From CAYGBM01 sp964348225 (GTDB lineage: Bacteria > Patescibacteriota > Minisyncoccia > Minisyncoccales > CG1-02-41-26): DNA of 60,960 bases. This document shows, piece after piece, positions 22,901-31,390 of this stretch. Both the position numbers and the translations under genes were made by a program. The notes under the pieces were generated by a model. That model worked only from the letters and a program-made list of their open reading frames with translations, searched no databases and was not told where the DNA came from. Where the stretch lies: NCBI GenBank assembly GCA_964348225.1, contig CAYGBM010000025.1, positions 1 through 60,960 of the forward strand. The letters run 5' to 3'. Positions within the stretch are counted from its first letter, which is position 1, and every line of letters starts with the position of its first letter.

Positions 22901-24316
22901 ATGGAAAAAAAGGAATATTTTGAAAAAGGGGCAAAAGACAGGGATAAGTTTAGAAGCCGTTTTAAATATTTTTATAACAACATAGACAGGCTCACTTGTC
23001 TTTTGGTGCCAGAGGAAAGCCGCGTTTTAGAGGTTGGGTGCAGCACAGGGAGTTTGTGCTGGAAGTTAAAAAAAGAAAAGAAATGTTCTGTTAGAGGAAT
23101 TGATTTTTCAAAGAAATCTATCAGAATTGCGAAAGAGAAATATCCTGAAATTTCTTTTGAGGTAGACGATGTTGAAGATTTAAAAGAAAGGGGAACGTAT
23201 GATTATATAATAATGCAGAACCTTCTTATTTACTTGAATGACATATACAATGCATTGCTTAATTTGAAGGAAATAACCCATAGCAAGAGCAAGCTCTTGA
23301 TTTATTATTACAATTATCTTTGGGAGCCTGTGGTTAAACTTCTGCAAAGGCTAAAAGTTGCGCCTTACATCCCAAACTTAAACTGGCTTAACAATAGCGA
23401 TATCAGGAACTTTTTAGACATTACAGGTTTTGAAGTAATTAAGAAAGGAGAGAGCTTAATTTTCCCATTTTATATTCCTTTTCTCTCAACCTTGCTAAAC
23501 AGATATGTTGCCAGGCTTCCTTTGTTGAGAAACCTTTGCTTTGTAAAATATGTTGTTGCCAAACCCAGAGAGATTGAAAAGCAGTACAAGAGCCTTTATT
23601 CTGTCTCAGTAATTTTGCCAGTTAGAAACGAGAAGGGAAATTTAGAATCTGCCATAAAGCGCATTCCTGAGATGGGAAACAACACAGAAATAATTTTTGT
23701 TGAGAACAACTCAACAGACGGCACCTTAGAGGAGTTAAAAAAACTCATACCCAAGTATGGGTCAGAAAAAGATGTAAAGTTTATCTCTTTGAAAACAAGG
23801 GGTAAGGCTGAGGCAGTATGGGCTGGCTTTGATAAAGCAAGAGGGGATGTGCTGATGATTCTGGACGGTGATTTAACTGTTATGCCTGAAGACTTGCCCA
23901 AATTCTACAAACTGATAGCTCAGGGACATGGTGAGTTTGTTAATGGTTCTCGTCTTGTTTATCCAATGGAAGAGAGAGCCATGAGATTCTTGAATGTTCT
24001 TGGCAACAAGATATTTAGCTGGCTTTTTACTTATCTTTTGGGCCAGAGAATAAAAGACACGCTTTGTGGCACAAAAGTAATTTTTAAAAAAGATTATTTA
24101 AAATTAAAAAAAATCCGCTCTATGTTTGGCGATTTTGACAGATACGGCGATTTTGAATTATTGTTTGGAGCCTCAGCCCTTAACTTAAAGATTGTTGAGA
24201 TGCCCGTAAGGTATCAAGAAAGGATTTATGGAGAAACTCATATGAAAAGGTTCAGCATTGGCTGGTTGTTGTTTAAGATGTGTTTTGTTTGTGCAAAGCA
24301 CATAAAGTTTGTTTAG
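22901..24316 (+). CDS. Fusion: SAM methyltransferase + GT2 glycosyltransferase
   Basis: A 471-aa two-domain protein. Residues 1 to about 225 form a class I methyltransferase (VLEVGCSTGSLCWKL, IDFSKKSI). From about residue 230 there is a GT2 domain: SVSVILPVRNEKGNLES, VENNSTDGTLEEL and the metal-binding LDGDLTVMPEDL. KDTLCGTKVIF is typical of the DPM1/dolichyl-phosphate-type branch. A single product could couple sugar methylation to transfer. No membrane helices are obvious at the end. Confidence 0.8.
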   Translation: MEKKEYFEKGAKDRDKFRSRFKYFYNNIDRLTCLLVPEESRVLEVGCSTGSLCWKLKKEKKCSVRGIDFSKKSIRIAKEKYPEISFEVDDVEDLKERGTYDYIIMQNLLIYLNDIYNALLNLKEITHSKSKLLIYYYNYLWEPVVKLLQRLKVAPYIPNLNWLNNSDIRNFLDITGFEVIKKGESLIFPFYIPFLSTLLNRYVARLPLLRNLCFVKYVVAKPREIEKQYKSLYSVSVILPVRNEKGNLESAIKRIPEMGNNTEIIFVENNSTDGTLEELKKLIPKYGSEKDVKFISLKTRGKAEAVWAGFDKARGDVLMILDGDLTVMPEDLPKFYKLIAQGHGEFVNGSRLVYPMEERAMRFLNVLGNKIFSWLFTYLLGQRIKDTLCGTKVIFKKDYLKLKKIRSMFGDFDRYGDFELLFGASALNLKIVEMPVRYQERIYGETHMKRFSIGWLLFKMCFVCAKHIKFV

Positions 24317-24320
24317 GTTT

Positions 24321-24965
24321 ATGAAACTTTATATTCCTCCAAAGAGAAATATTCAAAAGCCTGACAAGGACGACCCGGTTTTTCGGCATTATTTTCCTTT
24401 GGTCGGGTATATCCACAAAAAAAGACTATTCAACACCCTTAAACTTTTAGAAGGTAGAAATCATTACCAAAGAATTTTAGATGTTGGCTATGGAAGCGGT
24501 ATTCTATTCCCTGAATTATCAAGCAGGGCTAAACAGGTTTATGGCTTGGAAGTTCACGAAAAAGAAAGCCTGGTTTCTCGAATGTTAGAAAAAGAGGGTG
24601 TTGCCAATGTTTTTTTAAAGCGGGGGACTATTTTAGAAATGCCCTTCAAAGACAGTTATTTCGATGCTGTTGTTTCTGTAAGCACCTTAGAACACATCAA
24701 GGATTTGGACAGAGCTATTTGCGAGATAAAAAGAATTTTAAAACCAGCAGGGAGAGTTGTTCTTTCGTTCCCTGTAAGAAATGCTGCCACTGATTTTTGT
24801 TTCAGATTGTTGGGATACAAGCCAAGAGAAATTCATCCTTCCAGCCATTCAGATATTATTGCTGCAGCAAAAAGACACTTCAAAATTGAAGAGATACTTA
24901 AATTCCCTAATTTTTCCAATATTGATTACTCGCTTTATTGTTCAATAAAATGCAGAAGAGCTTGA
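24321..24965 (+). CDS. SAM-dependent methyltransferase
   Basis: A 214-aa class I methyltransferase with ILDVGYGSGILFPEL (motif I; Tyr in place of the usual Gly/Cys), YGLEVHEKES, DAVVSVSTLEHIKD and ILKPAGRVVLSFP. The ATG at 24321 is chosen over a TTG at 24309 because it is the first standard start and lies just after the upstream stop. The 3' end overlaps the next gene by 16 bases. Confidence 0.8.
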   Translation: MKLYIPPKRNIQKPDKDDPVFRHYFPLVGYIHKKRLFNTLKLLEGRNHYQRILDVGYGSGILFPELSSRAKQVYGLEVHEKESLVSRMLEKEGVANVFLKRGTILEMPFKDSYFDAVVSVSTLEHIKDLDRAICEIKRILKPAGRVVLSFPVRNAATDFCFRLLGYKPREIHPSSHSDIIAAAKRHFKIEEILKFPNFSNIDYSLYCSIKCRRA

Positions 24966-26578
24966 GCATTTTTTTAAAAAAGCATCTACCTCTAATATTG
25001 ATTCTCGTTTTCTATCTCAGCTTATCTTTTTATAATTTTTTTCAGCAGGGTTTAGTAAACTGGGATGAAGCTTATTTTGTTGTTGCAACCCACACTTTTT
25101 CTGATATATTCAAAACTTTCTTTACAGAACCTACTTTGCTTTTCTCCTCTGCTTATTATTCAAATTTGGCAGTAAACTACGGCAATGTTTACACAGCTGG
25201 CAGGCCCTTTTATATATTACTAGCTGGCATTATTGATACGATTTGGAGAAGCGAATATTCCACTCGGCTGCTCAGTATTTTAGCTGGATGTTTGGTGCTT
25301 TTTTTCTTTTATAAAATTCTTGCTTTCTACTCGGTTAAAAAAGAGGTAAAAATCGCTTCGTCTTTGACGCTTGCTATCTCTCCCTTGTTTTTGATTTATT
25401 CTCGTTTAGGACTTTCTCAGATTTTATCGGCTCTGTTGCTTTTAATCAGCCTATTCTATCTTTTAAAATTTAAAGAATATCCGAAAAGAAAATATTTAAT
25501 AGCCCTTGCTCTTTTTACCTCCTTTTTGCTGATGAGCCATTACAACACCTTTCTTTTAGTGGCGATCTTAGTTTTGTACAGTATTGCCTTGCTTTACCAA
25601 AAGAGAGTTAAAGCCAAAGAGTACCTTTTTTATTTTTTATTCGTTTTTATCTTGCCTTTGCTTTGGGAAATTGTTACCCAGATTGGCGTTAGGTTGGCTG
25701 GCCGTTTTAATTTTCCAACTGACAGAATATTTTCTTACAGCGGAGAAATTCTTAATCAATTCAGGATAGGGGGCAGTGCTGATGTGCCAAGTGTTTTGAA
25801 GATTGGGGGTGTGAGTTTTTTAGGGATTAGCCAGCCGTTCTATTATTTGAAATTATTGTTTTTTTCAGAAACTTTTATTATTGCGATTTTATTTATTGTT
25901 GGGCTTTTGTTTGTTTTAAGAAGAATTAAACGATCAGAATACAATATCCTTTTTGTTTTAGGACTTTGCATTTTTGCAGTATTTTCTTTATTGATTCACG
26001 CGAAATATCCCAGAAATATTATTGCGGGATTGCCCCTTATTTATCTGCTGACAGCTTTTGGGATGGAGAAGATAAGCAGATTATTATTTAAAGAAAAGCG
26101 AAGAAAAAGAATCCTGCTTTTGGCTTTATTCTTTGTTGTTGTTTTGGGGTTAAACCTCAATAGCTATTTTGATATTTTCAACCTAAAAACTAATTTCCGT
26201 CAAGCTGCTGATTTCCTGAGCACTACCTATCAGGGTGAGGAAATTCGGATTTTTTGCTCCTCTGCCCCTATTTGGCGGGTTTATTTAGAAGGTTATAGAA
26301 TTGAGCCCATAACGACATTTTCTCTTGAAGATGGTTTATATCAGGCTAAAATTAAAACAATAGTAATTGAAGACTATTTCACAGAGGTAGAAGGTCAGGG
26401 GACATATTTCAAAGACCATTCCAAAGAGTTGTTAAAAAGCTACAAAACCAATATCTTTAATGTTGAGCCTATTGTTTTAGACTTTACTTACAGAGAAAAG
26501 GATTTTATGGAAAGTTTATTTGAGAAAAATACGCCTGAAAGCAAAATAAATATTTATGAGATAACAGGAAATCTATGA
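24950..26578 (+). CDS. Membrane GT-C glycosyltransferase (ArnT/PMT-like)
   Basis: A 542-aa polytopic protein. The first periplasmic loop holds GLVNWDEAYFVVATHTF, the conserved Asp-Glu of GT39-like enzymes. The protein has about ten helices and a C-terminal outside domain. It is one of three GT-C proteins here and probably uses a polyprenyl-phosphate sugar made by the next gene (26575). The ATG at 24950 is preferred over an upstream TTG. Confidence 0.8.
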   Translation: MQKSLSIFLKKHLPLILILVFYLSLSFYNFFQQGLVNWDEAYFVVATHTFSDIFKTFFTEPTLLFSSAYYSNLAVNYGNVYTAGRPFYILLAGIIDTIWRSEYSTRLLSILAGCLVLFFFYKILAFYSVKKEVKIASSLTLAISPLFLIYSRLGLSQILSALLLLISLFYLLKFKEYPKRKYLIALALFTSFLLMSHYNTFLLVAILVLYSIALLYQKRVKAKEYLFYFLFVFILPLLWEIVTQIGVRLAGRFNFPTDRIFSYSGEILNQFRIGGSADVPSVLKIGGVSFLGISQPFYYLKLLFFSETFIIAILFIVGLLFVLRRIKRSEYNILFVLGLCIFAVFSLLIHAKYPRNIIAGLPLIYLLTAFGMEKISRLLFKEKRRKRILLLALFFVVVLGLNLNSYFDIFNLKTNFRQAADFLSTTYQGEEIRIFCSSAPIWRVYLEGYRIEPITTFSLEDGLYQAKIKTIVIEDYFTEVEGQGTYFKDHSKELLKSYKTNIFNVEPIVLDFTYREKDFMESLFEKNTPESKINIYEITGNL

Positions 26579-27276
26579 AGCTTTCAATTATTGTGCCTGT
26601 TTACAATGAGAAAGATACGATTTTAGAAGTTCTAAAGAGAATTGAACGTGTTGAGTTGCCCAGCATTGAAAAAGAAATTGTCATTGTTGATGATGGCTCT
26701 TCTGATGGAACGAGAGAAATTTTGTTAAGGCTTCAGAATCAATACAAAGTGATTTTCCAAGACAAGAATTATGGAAAGGGGCTTGCTGTTCGTGAGGGGT
26801 TGAAGCTGGCAAGCGGGGAGATTATCCTAATCCAAGACGCTGATTTGGAATACGACCCAAGAGATTATCCAAAGTTGTTAAAACCTATTTTAGCAAGACA
26901 AGCCAATGTTGTTTATGGTTCTCGAATTTTAGGCGAAAAACTTGATGCTGACAAGGGAAGAGCGGGTTGGATTTACTATTTAGGAGGAAGATTTTTGAGC
27001 TTTCTAACCAATCTTTTGTATGGCACAAAAATTACTGATGAACCAACCGGCTATAAAGTTTTTAAGGCCGAAGTTATAAAAAACCTAGCTCTTAAATGTC
27101 AAAGGTTTGAATTTTGTCCTGAGGTTACAGCAAAAATAGCCAAAAAGAAAATTAAAATATTTGAGGTGCCAATAAGCTATCACCCCCGCCACAAAAAACA
27201 AGGCAAGAAAATAAACTTTAAAGATGCCTTAGTGGCAATTTGGACATTGATTAAATATCGCTTTTTAAAACAATGA
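26575..27276 (+). CDS. Polyprenol-phosphate sugar synthase (GT2, DPM1-like)
   Basis: A 233-aa GT2 enzyme: SIIVPVYNEKDTILEVL, VDDGSSDGTREIL, then LIQDADLEYDPRDYP with the metal-binding DAD. It probably transfers a hexose to undecaprenyl phosphate. It overlaps the flanking GT-C genes by four bases each (ATGA at 26575-26578 and 27273-27276), a strong sign of donor-maker and donor-user coupling. It has no membrane anchor. Confidence 0.87.
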   Translation: MKLSIIVPVYNEKDTILEVLKRIERVELPSIEKEIVIVDDGSSDGTREILLRLQNQYKVIFQDKNYGKGLAVREGLKLASGEIILIQDADLEYDPRDYPKLLKPILARQANVVYGSRILGEKLDADKGRAGWIYYLGGRFLSFLTNLLYGTKITDEPTGYKVFKAEVIKNLALKCQRFEFCPEVTAKIAKKKIKIFEVPISYHPRHKKQGKKINFKDALVAIWTLIKYRFLKQ

Positions 27277-28589
27277 AGGGGTTTTTTAAAACCAATAAAG
27301 TCTTAATTATCGTTCTCCTCTTAGCCTTAGTTATAAGGCTTGTTTATCTTTTTGTTTTCCAGCCCCCCTTGATTTGGGTTGATTCATCTGACTATGACCA
27401 GTTGGCTTTAAATTTAGCCAATGGTTATGGATATAGCAGCCAGTCTGGAATACCTTATGCTTTCCGAGAGCCTGGTTATTCTTTATTTTTTCTAGCCCCC
27501 TTGTATTTTGTTTTTGGGCACAGTATCTTAGTTGTTCAGCTTTTTCAGATATTTTTGAGTTTAGGTATTGCTCTTTTGATTTTTTATTTGGCTAAAAAAT
27601 ATTTTTCAAAGAAGATAGCTCTTCTGTCTGTTGCTTTTTTTGCTTTTTACCCACCTTTTATTGCTTACTCAGCTGAGGTCTTAACCGAAATCCCAGCGAT
27701 TTTTCTGTTGATTTTGGGTGTTTTTTTGATTATCCAAAGCCTTAAAAAGAAATCCCTTAAGTTTTCTGTTTTAACCGGAATAGTATTGGGGATGCTGGCT
27801 TTGACTCGTTTTGTTTTTGTGTTTTTGCCGCTTTTTTTGCTAGCGATGTCTTTGATTTTGCGTAATTGGCGTGGGTATGCCAAGCATTTTGCAGTTGCTT
27901 TTGTTTTGTCTATCTTGGTGCTTTTTCCTTGGTTTCTGAGGAATTATTTAGCCTTTGATGCTTTTGTTTTTGGCAGGATTGGCAGTGGCAGGATGTTGTG
28001 GGCTGGCAGTTATATTCCCTGGCAAGGAGAACACAAATTTCACATTTACACTTGGCCAAACCAATTAATGAGAGGGTTGAGCCCTATTGAAACTGACAGG
28101 GAATTTAGCCGACTGGCTGTTGAAAACATTAAAAAAGAACCCTTTGGAACTCTTATGGTTTGGATGAGGAAACCAGCTAGATTATTTTTGAAAAGTGAAT
28201 TTGATGAAGTAATAACAAGAGAAAACAGCCTTGCTGCCTTTTTCCAGCAGCAGTCTTTTTTAAGCCCCCGATTAGTCAGAGGGGTGATGGGAGGGATAAA
28301 TGTTCTTATTTTGTTATTCGGTTTGTTGGGTGTTTTTCCTGCTCTGAAAAAGAACCGTTTTGCTGCTACCTTGTTTTTCATTCTTATATTCTATCTTTTT
28401 ATTTTTTATCTCCCTGCTATTCCAGACGCTCGTTACAAACTACCTATCGTGCCATATCTAATGATTTTTTCCTCCACAGGACTTTGTTATTTATTCAGTC
28501 GCATTGGAGATAGGAAAGCGAGTTTTTTTGAAAAGAAAGAGGAAGAGAGAGCAAGAAACAATGTAAGATCTTTAGGGAATTATCTGTAA
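27273..28589 (+). CDS. Membrane GT-C glycosyltransferase (ArnT/PMT-like)
   Basis: A 438-aa protein with about ten hydrophobic helices. WVDSSDYDQLALNLANGYGY and FREPGYSLFFLAPLYF are the first-loop acidic and arginine-proline motifs typical of the PMT/ArnT/RgtA-type GT-C family. It overlaps the upstream polyprenol-phosphate sugar synthase by four bases. A strong terminator follows directly, so this is the last gene of the transcription unit. Confidence 0.83.
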   Translation: MKGFFKTNKVLIIVLLLALVIRLVYLFVFQPPLIWVDSSDYDQLALNLANGYGYSSQSGIPYAFREPGYSLFFLAPLYFVFGHSILVVQLFQIFLSLGIALLIFYLAKKYFSKKIALLSVAFFAFYPPFIAYSAEVLTEIPAIFLLILGVFLIIQSLKKKSLKFSVLTGIVLGMLALTRFVFVFLPLFLLAMSLILRNWRGYAKHFAVAFVLSILVLFPWFLRNYLAFDAFVFGRIGSGRMLWAGSYIPWQGEHKFHIYTWPNQLMRGLSPIETDREFSRLAVENIKKEPFGTLMVWMRKPARLFLKSEFDEVITRENSLAAFFQQQSFLSPRLVRGVMGGINVLILLFGLLGVFPALKKNRFAATLFFILIFYLFIFYLPAIPDARYKLPIVPYLMIFSSTGLCYLFSRIGDRKASFFEKKEEERARNNVRSLGNYL

Positions 28590-28616
28590 AAGAAGATATG
28601 TCTTCTTGTTTTTTTT
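28590..28616 (+). terminator. Intrinsic terminator
   Basis: AAGAAGA (28590-28596), loop tatg, TCTTCTT (28601-28607), then G and a run of eight T residues. It ends the 21.4-28.6 kb unit. Confidence 0.8.
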
Positions 28617-28657
28617 CGCAAAAAATGTTATGAATTATTTATTATGTCACTTGTGTT

Positions 28658-30355
28658 ATGATTAGGCCTCATGGAGATAAATTGGTAAATAGAGCCTTGT
28701 CTCTTTCAGGAAAAGAAGGAGTTTTAAACAGGCTGGACAGTTTCAAAAAGATATTCTTAAACGAGGAAGAAGCAAAGGATGTAAAAAACATAGCTCATGG
28801 CGTTTTTTCACCCCTAAGAGGGTTTCTAAGAAAGGAAGATTTTGAGAGAGTGCTTTCTGAGATGAGGTTGGCTGACGGTATGGTTTGGCCAATCCCTATT
28901 GTCTTGGATGTTGAAGATGAAGAGTATGAGCACATAAAGAATTCAAGCGAGATTATCCTTTTTGGTGCGAAAAAAACCCCTGTTGCTGTTTTAACTGATA
29001 TCCAGATTTATTCTTTTGATAAAGACCTTTTTGCTGGAAGTGTTTTTGGCACGAAAGACAGGAGTCATCCCGGAGTGGCTGACGTTTATAAAATGGGAAA
29101 TTATTTAGTGGGTGGGGAGATTGGACTTCTTGAAGGCTCAAGAGAACCTTTCCCAAATTATAATTTTATTCCTCAGGAAACAAGACAGATGTTTAAAGAA
29201 AGAGGATGGAACAGGATAGTTGCTTTTCAAACAAGGAATGTTCCTCATCGAGGGCACGAATTTTTACAAAAAAGAGCTCTTGAAGAAACAGATGGTTTGT
29301 TCGTGCAGCCGGTAGTAGGGGAGAAGAAATTAGCAGATTTTAAAGATGAATATATTTTAGCAACCTACGAGACTTTAATTGACAGGTATTATCCAAGAAA
29401 TAAGGTATTTTTAGGGGTTCTTCCCTTAAAGATGCGATACGCGGGGCCAAGGGAGGCGGTTTTACACGCTTTAATAAGGAAAAATTTTGGCTGCACTCAT
29501 TTTATTGTAGGCAGGGATCATGCAGGGGTTGGCAGCTATTATCCTGCTTTCGCCGCCCAGGAAATATTTGACAACTTCTCAAAAGAAGAAATCGGCATTG
29601 AAATTCTTAAATTCTCAGAAGTGGTTTATTGTCCTAGTTGCCAGAAGCACATTTTTTTGGGAGAATGCCAGCACAAGCACATAATTTCTTTTAGCGGCAC
29701 AAGATTCAGAAAAAACTTAGAAGAAAAAGAGGACCCCCCTCCTTATATTGTGCGGCCAGAAGTTTATAATCTACTTTCTCAAAGTTATAACTCCTTAGTT
29801 GACAATATTTATAAGAACCCAAAAAACAAAAAACAAAAAGGTTTCGTCGTTTGGATTACCGGTCTTTCCAAGTCAGGAAAAACCACAATAGGTGATAAGG
29901 TCTTTGAGGTTCTCAAACAAAGAGGCATTAAAACAGAACGTTTAGATGGCGACATTATCCGTCAGAACCTAAGCCGAGACCTTGGATTTTCCAAGGAAGA
30001 TAGAGACGAAAATATAAGACGGATTGGCTTTATCTCTAGTTTGTTAAGTAGAAACGATATAGGGGTGGTTGCTTCATTTATTTCACCTTACAGAGAAGAA
30101 AGAAGAGGGGTAAAAGAAAGGGTTAAAAATTTTATTGAAGTATTTTGCAACTGCCCCTTAGAAGTATGTGAGAACAGGGACGAAAAGGGGCTTTACCGCA
30201 AAGCAAGACAAGGAGAAATTCAGAACTTCACCGGAATTTCTGACCCCTATGAGTTTCCTGAAGAGCCTGAGGTTGAATTAAAAACCGATATAGAATCAGT
30301 TGAAGAAAGCGTCAAAAAGGTAATTCAATACCTGGAAAGGAATAATTTTGTATAA
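28658..30355 (+). CDS. sat-cysC: Fused ATP sulfurylase / APS kinase
   Basis: A 565-aa bifunctional enzyme. Residues 1 to about 390 are ATP sulfurylase (ATP + sulfate to APS): PHGDKLVNR (4-12), QTRNVPHRGHE (191-201) and GRDHAGVG (285-292). A Cys/His cluster (Cys325, Cys328, Cys337, His339) likely binds zinc. Residues about 394-565 are APS kinase (APS to PAPS) with the P-loop GLSKSGKTT (402-410) and DGDIIRQNL. The P-loop has Lys where Gly is usual (GLSGSGKST). It begins a new unit after a terminator. Its products feed the CysH fusion (39881) and the sulfotransferase (48209). Confidence 0.93.
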   Translation: MIRPHGDKLVNRALSLSGKEGVLNRLDSFKKIFLNEEEAKDVKNIAHGVFSPLRGFLRKEDFERVLSEMRLADGMVWPIPIVLDVEDEEYEHIKNSSEIILFGAKKTPVAVLTDIQIYSFDKDLFAGSVFGTKDRSHPGVADVYKMGNYLVGGEIGLLEGSREPFPNYNFIPQETRQMFKERGWNRIVAFQTRNVPHRGHEFLQKRALEETDGLFVQPVVGEKKLADFKDEYILATYETLIDRYYPRNKVFLGVLPLKMRYAGPREAVLHALIRKNFGCTHFIVGRDHAGVGSYYPAFAAQEIFDNFSKEEIGIEILKFSEVVYCPSCQKHIFLGECQHKHIISFSGTRFRKNLEEKEDPPPYIVRPEVYNLLSQSYNSLVDNIYKNPKNKKQKGFVVWITGLSKSGKTTIGDKVFEVLKQRGIKTERLDGDIIRQNLSRDLGFSKEDRDENIRRIGFISSLLSRNDIGVVASFISPYREERRGVKERVKNFIEVFCNCPLEVCENRDEKGLYRKARQGEIQNFTGISDPYEFPEEPEVELKTDIESVEESVKKVIQYLERNNFV

Positions 30356-30374
30356 GCGCTAAATATAAAAGATT

Positions 30375-31193
30375 ATGTTCAAAGGAGAACTTAGAGATGT
30401 TCTTGGTTTAGCTAAAAAGGCAGGAGAAGAGACTTTAAAGGTTTATAAAAACGAGGTTAAGGGCTTTCAGAAAGAAGATAGGTCACCGGTAACCAAAGCC
30501 GATCTTGTTTCCCAGAGAATTATTTTGGATGGTTTGAAAAAATACAGCTATGGTGTTCTTGCTGAAGAAGCCGAAGATAGTCTTTTGCGATTGCAAAAGG
30601 AAAGGGTCTGGATGATTGACCCATTGGACGGAACCAAGGATTTTTTAGCGAAAACCGGAGAATTTTCCATCATGGTTGGATTAGCCCATCGCGGAAAGCC
30701 GGTTTTGGGCGTGGTTTACCAGCCTCTCGGAGATAAAATTTACTTTGCAGTAAAAGGAGAGGGAGCTTTTGTAAAAGAAAGCGGCAAACCCTCGAAGAAA
30801 TTAACTGTTTCTAATGTTGCCAATTTCTCTGATGCTCGCTTCCTTCTTAGTAGATTTCATTTTGGTGAATCAGAAAAGGAATTTACAGAGAAGAACAAAA
30901 TAAAAAATATTCTTCAAATAGGTAGCTTGGGCTTGAAGGCAGGAATGATTGCTAAAGGAAAAGCTGAGGCAATGTTTAATTTTAGCGATAAAACAAAGCA
31001 GTGGGATACGTGTGCTGCAGAAGTGATTCTTAGAGAAGCGGGCGGGGAAATTACAGACTCAAGAGGAGAGAAATTTGTTTATAATCGCAAAGAAGTGAGA
31101 AATCTCAATGGGGTTGTAGCAACTAATGGAAAAATCCACCAGCAGATAATTAGAAGAGTAAGTTACTTGTATCGGAATTTCAATAACAATTGA
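30375..31193 (+). CDS. cysQ: CysQ-like 3'(2'),5'-bisphosphate nucleotidase
   Basis: A 272-aa inositol-monophosphatase-family protein. The metal-binding residues are AEEAED (63-68), IDPLDGTKDF (81-90) and WDTCAAEVILREAGG (210-224). Placed directly after the PAPS-forming enzyme, its likely role is to hydrolyse PAP, the by-product of sulfotransferases. A role on other sugar phosphates cannot be excluded. The last codons and stop lie in the first hairpin of the cluster at 31169-31390. Confidence 0.85.
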   Translation: MFKGELRDVLGLAKKAGEETLKVYKNEVKGFQKEDRSPVTKADLVSQRIILDGLKKYSYGVLAEEAEDSLLRLQKERVWMIDPLDGTKDFLAKTGEFSIMVGLAHRGKPVLGVVYQPLGDKIYFAVKGEGAFVKESGKPSKKLTVSNVANFSDARFLLSRFHFGESEKEFTEKNKIKNILQIGSLGLKAGMIAKGKAEAMFNFSDKTKQWDTCAAEVILREAGGEITDSRGEKFVYNRKEVRNLNGVVATNGKIHQQIIRRVSYLYRNFNNN

Positions 31194-31390
31194 AATTCCG
31201 ATACATCAAGGAGGGGTCGGGAGGAAAGAATTTCCTCCCGTATCGGAAAACAGCGAGCCCGCCAGCGAGACGTTAGAAACCGAGGGTTTCTAAAGAACAT
31301 AGCTCGCGAGCGGAGCGAGCGAGTATGTTCTCTGTCCTACAAAAACAATAGGCCTGTTGGTCTGTCGGTATCAGATACCGACAAACTTTT
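31169..31390. repeat. Cluster of five hairpins between cysQ and the flippase gene
   Basis: Five near-perfect hairpins lie in about 220 bases. (1) GTATCGGAATTTCAAT (31169-31184) with its complement (31189-31204). (2) CGGGAGGAAA (31218-31227) with TTTCCTCCCG (31231-31240). (3) TTAGAAACC (31273-31281) with GGTTTCTAA (31285-31293). (4) AGAACATA (31294-31301) with TATGTTCT (31324-31331), with gctcgc/gcgagc inside. (5) TGTCGGTATC (31363-31372) with GATACCGACA (31374-31383), eight bases before the next ATG. The tatcgg motif recurs in hairpins 1 and 5 and after hairpin 2. None has a long T tract. Confidence 0.8.

Noticed and set aside
28652..28662. TGtTATGAT as promoter of the ATP sulfurylase gene
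   Set aside because: It overlaps the start codon at 28658, and the conserved PHGDKLVNR segment begins immediately after, so transcription must start further upstream.
31169..31390. tRNA or other standard RNA gene in the hairpin cluster
   Set aside because: The stems are independent simple hairpins with no cloverleaf, CCA-type end or conserved tRNA bases.
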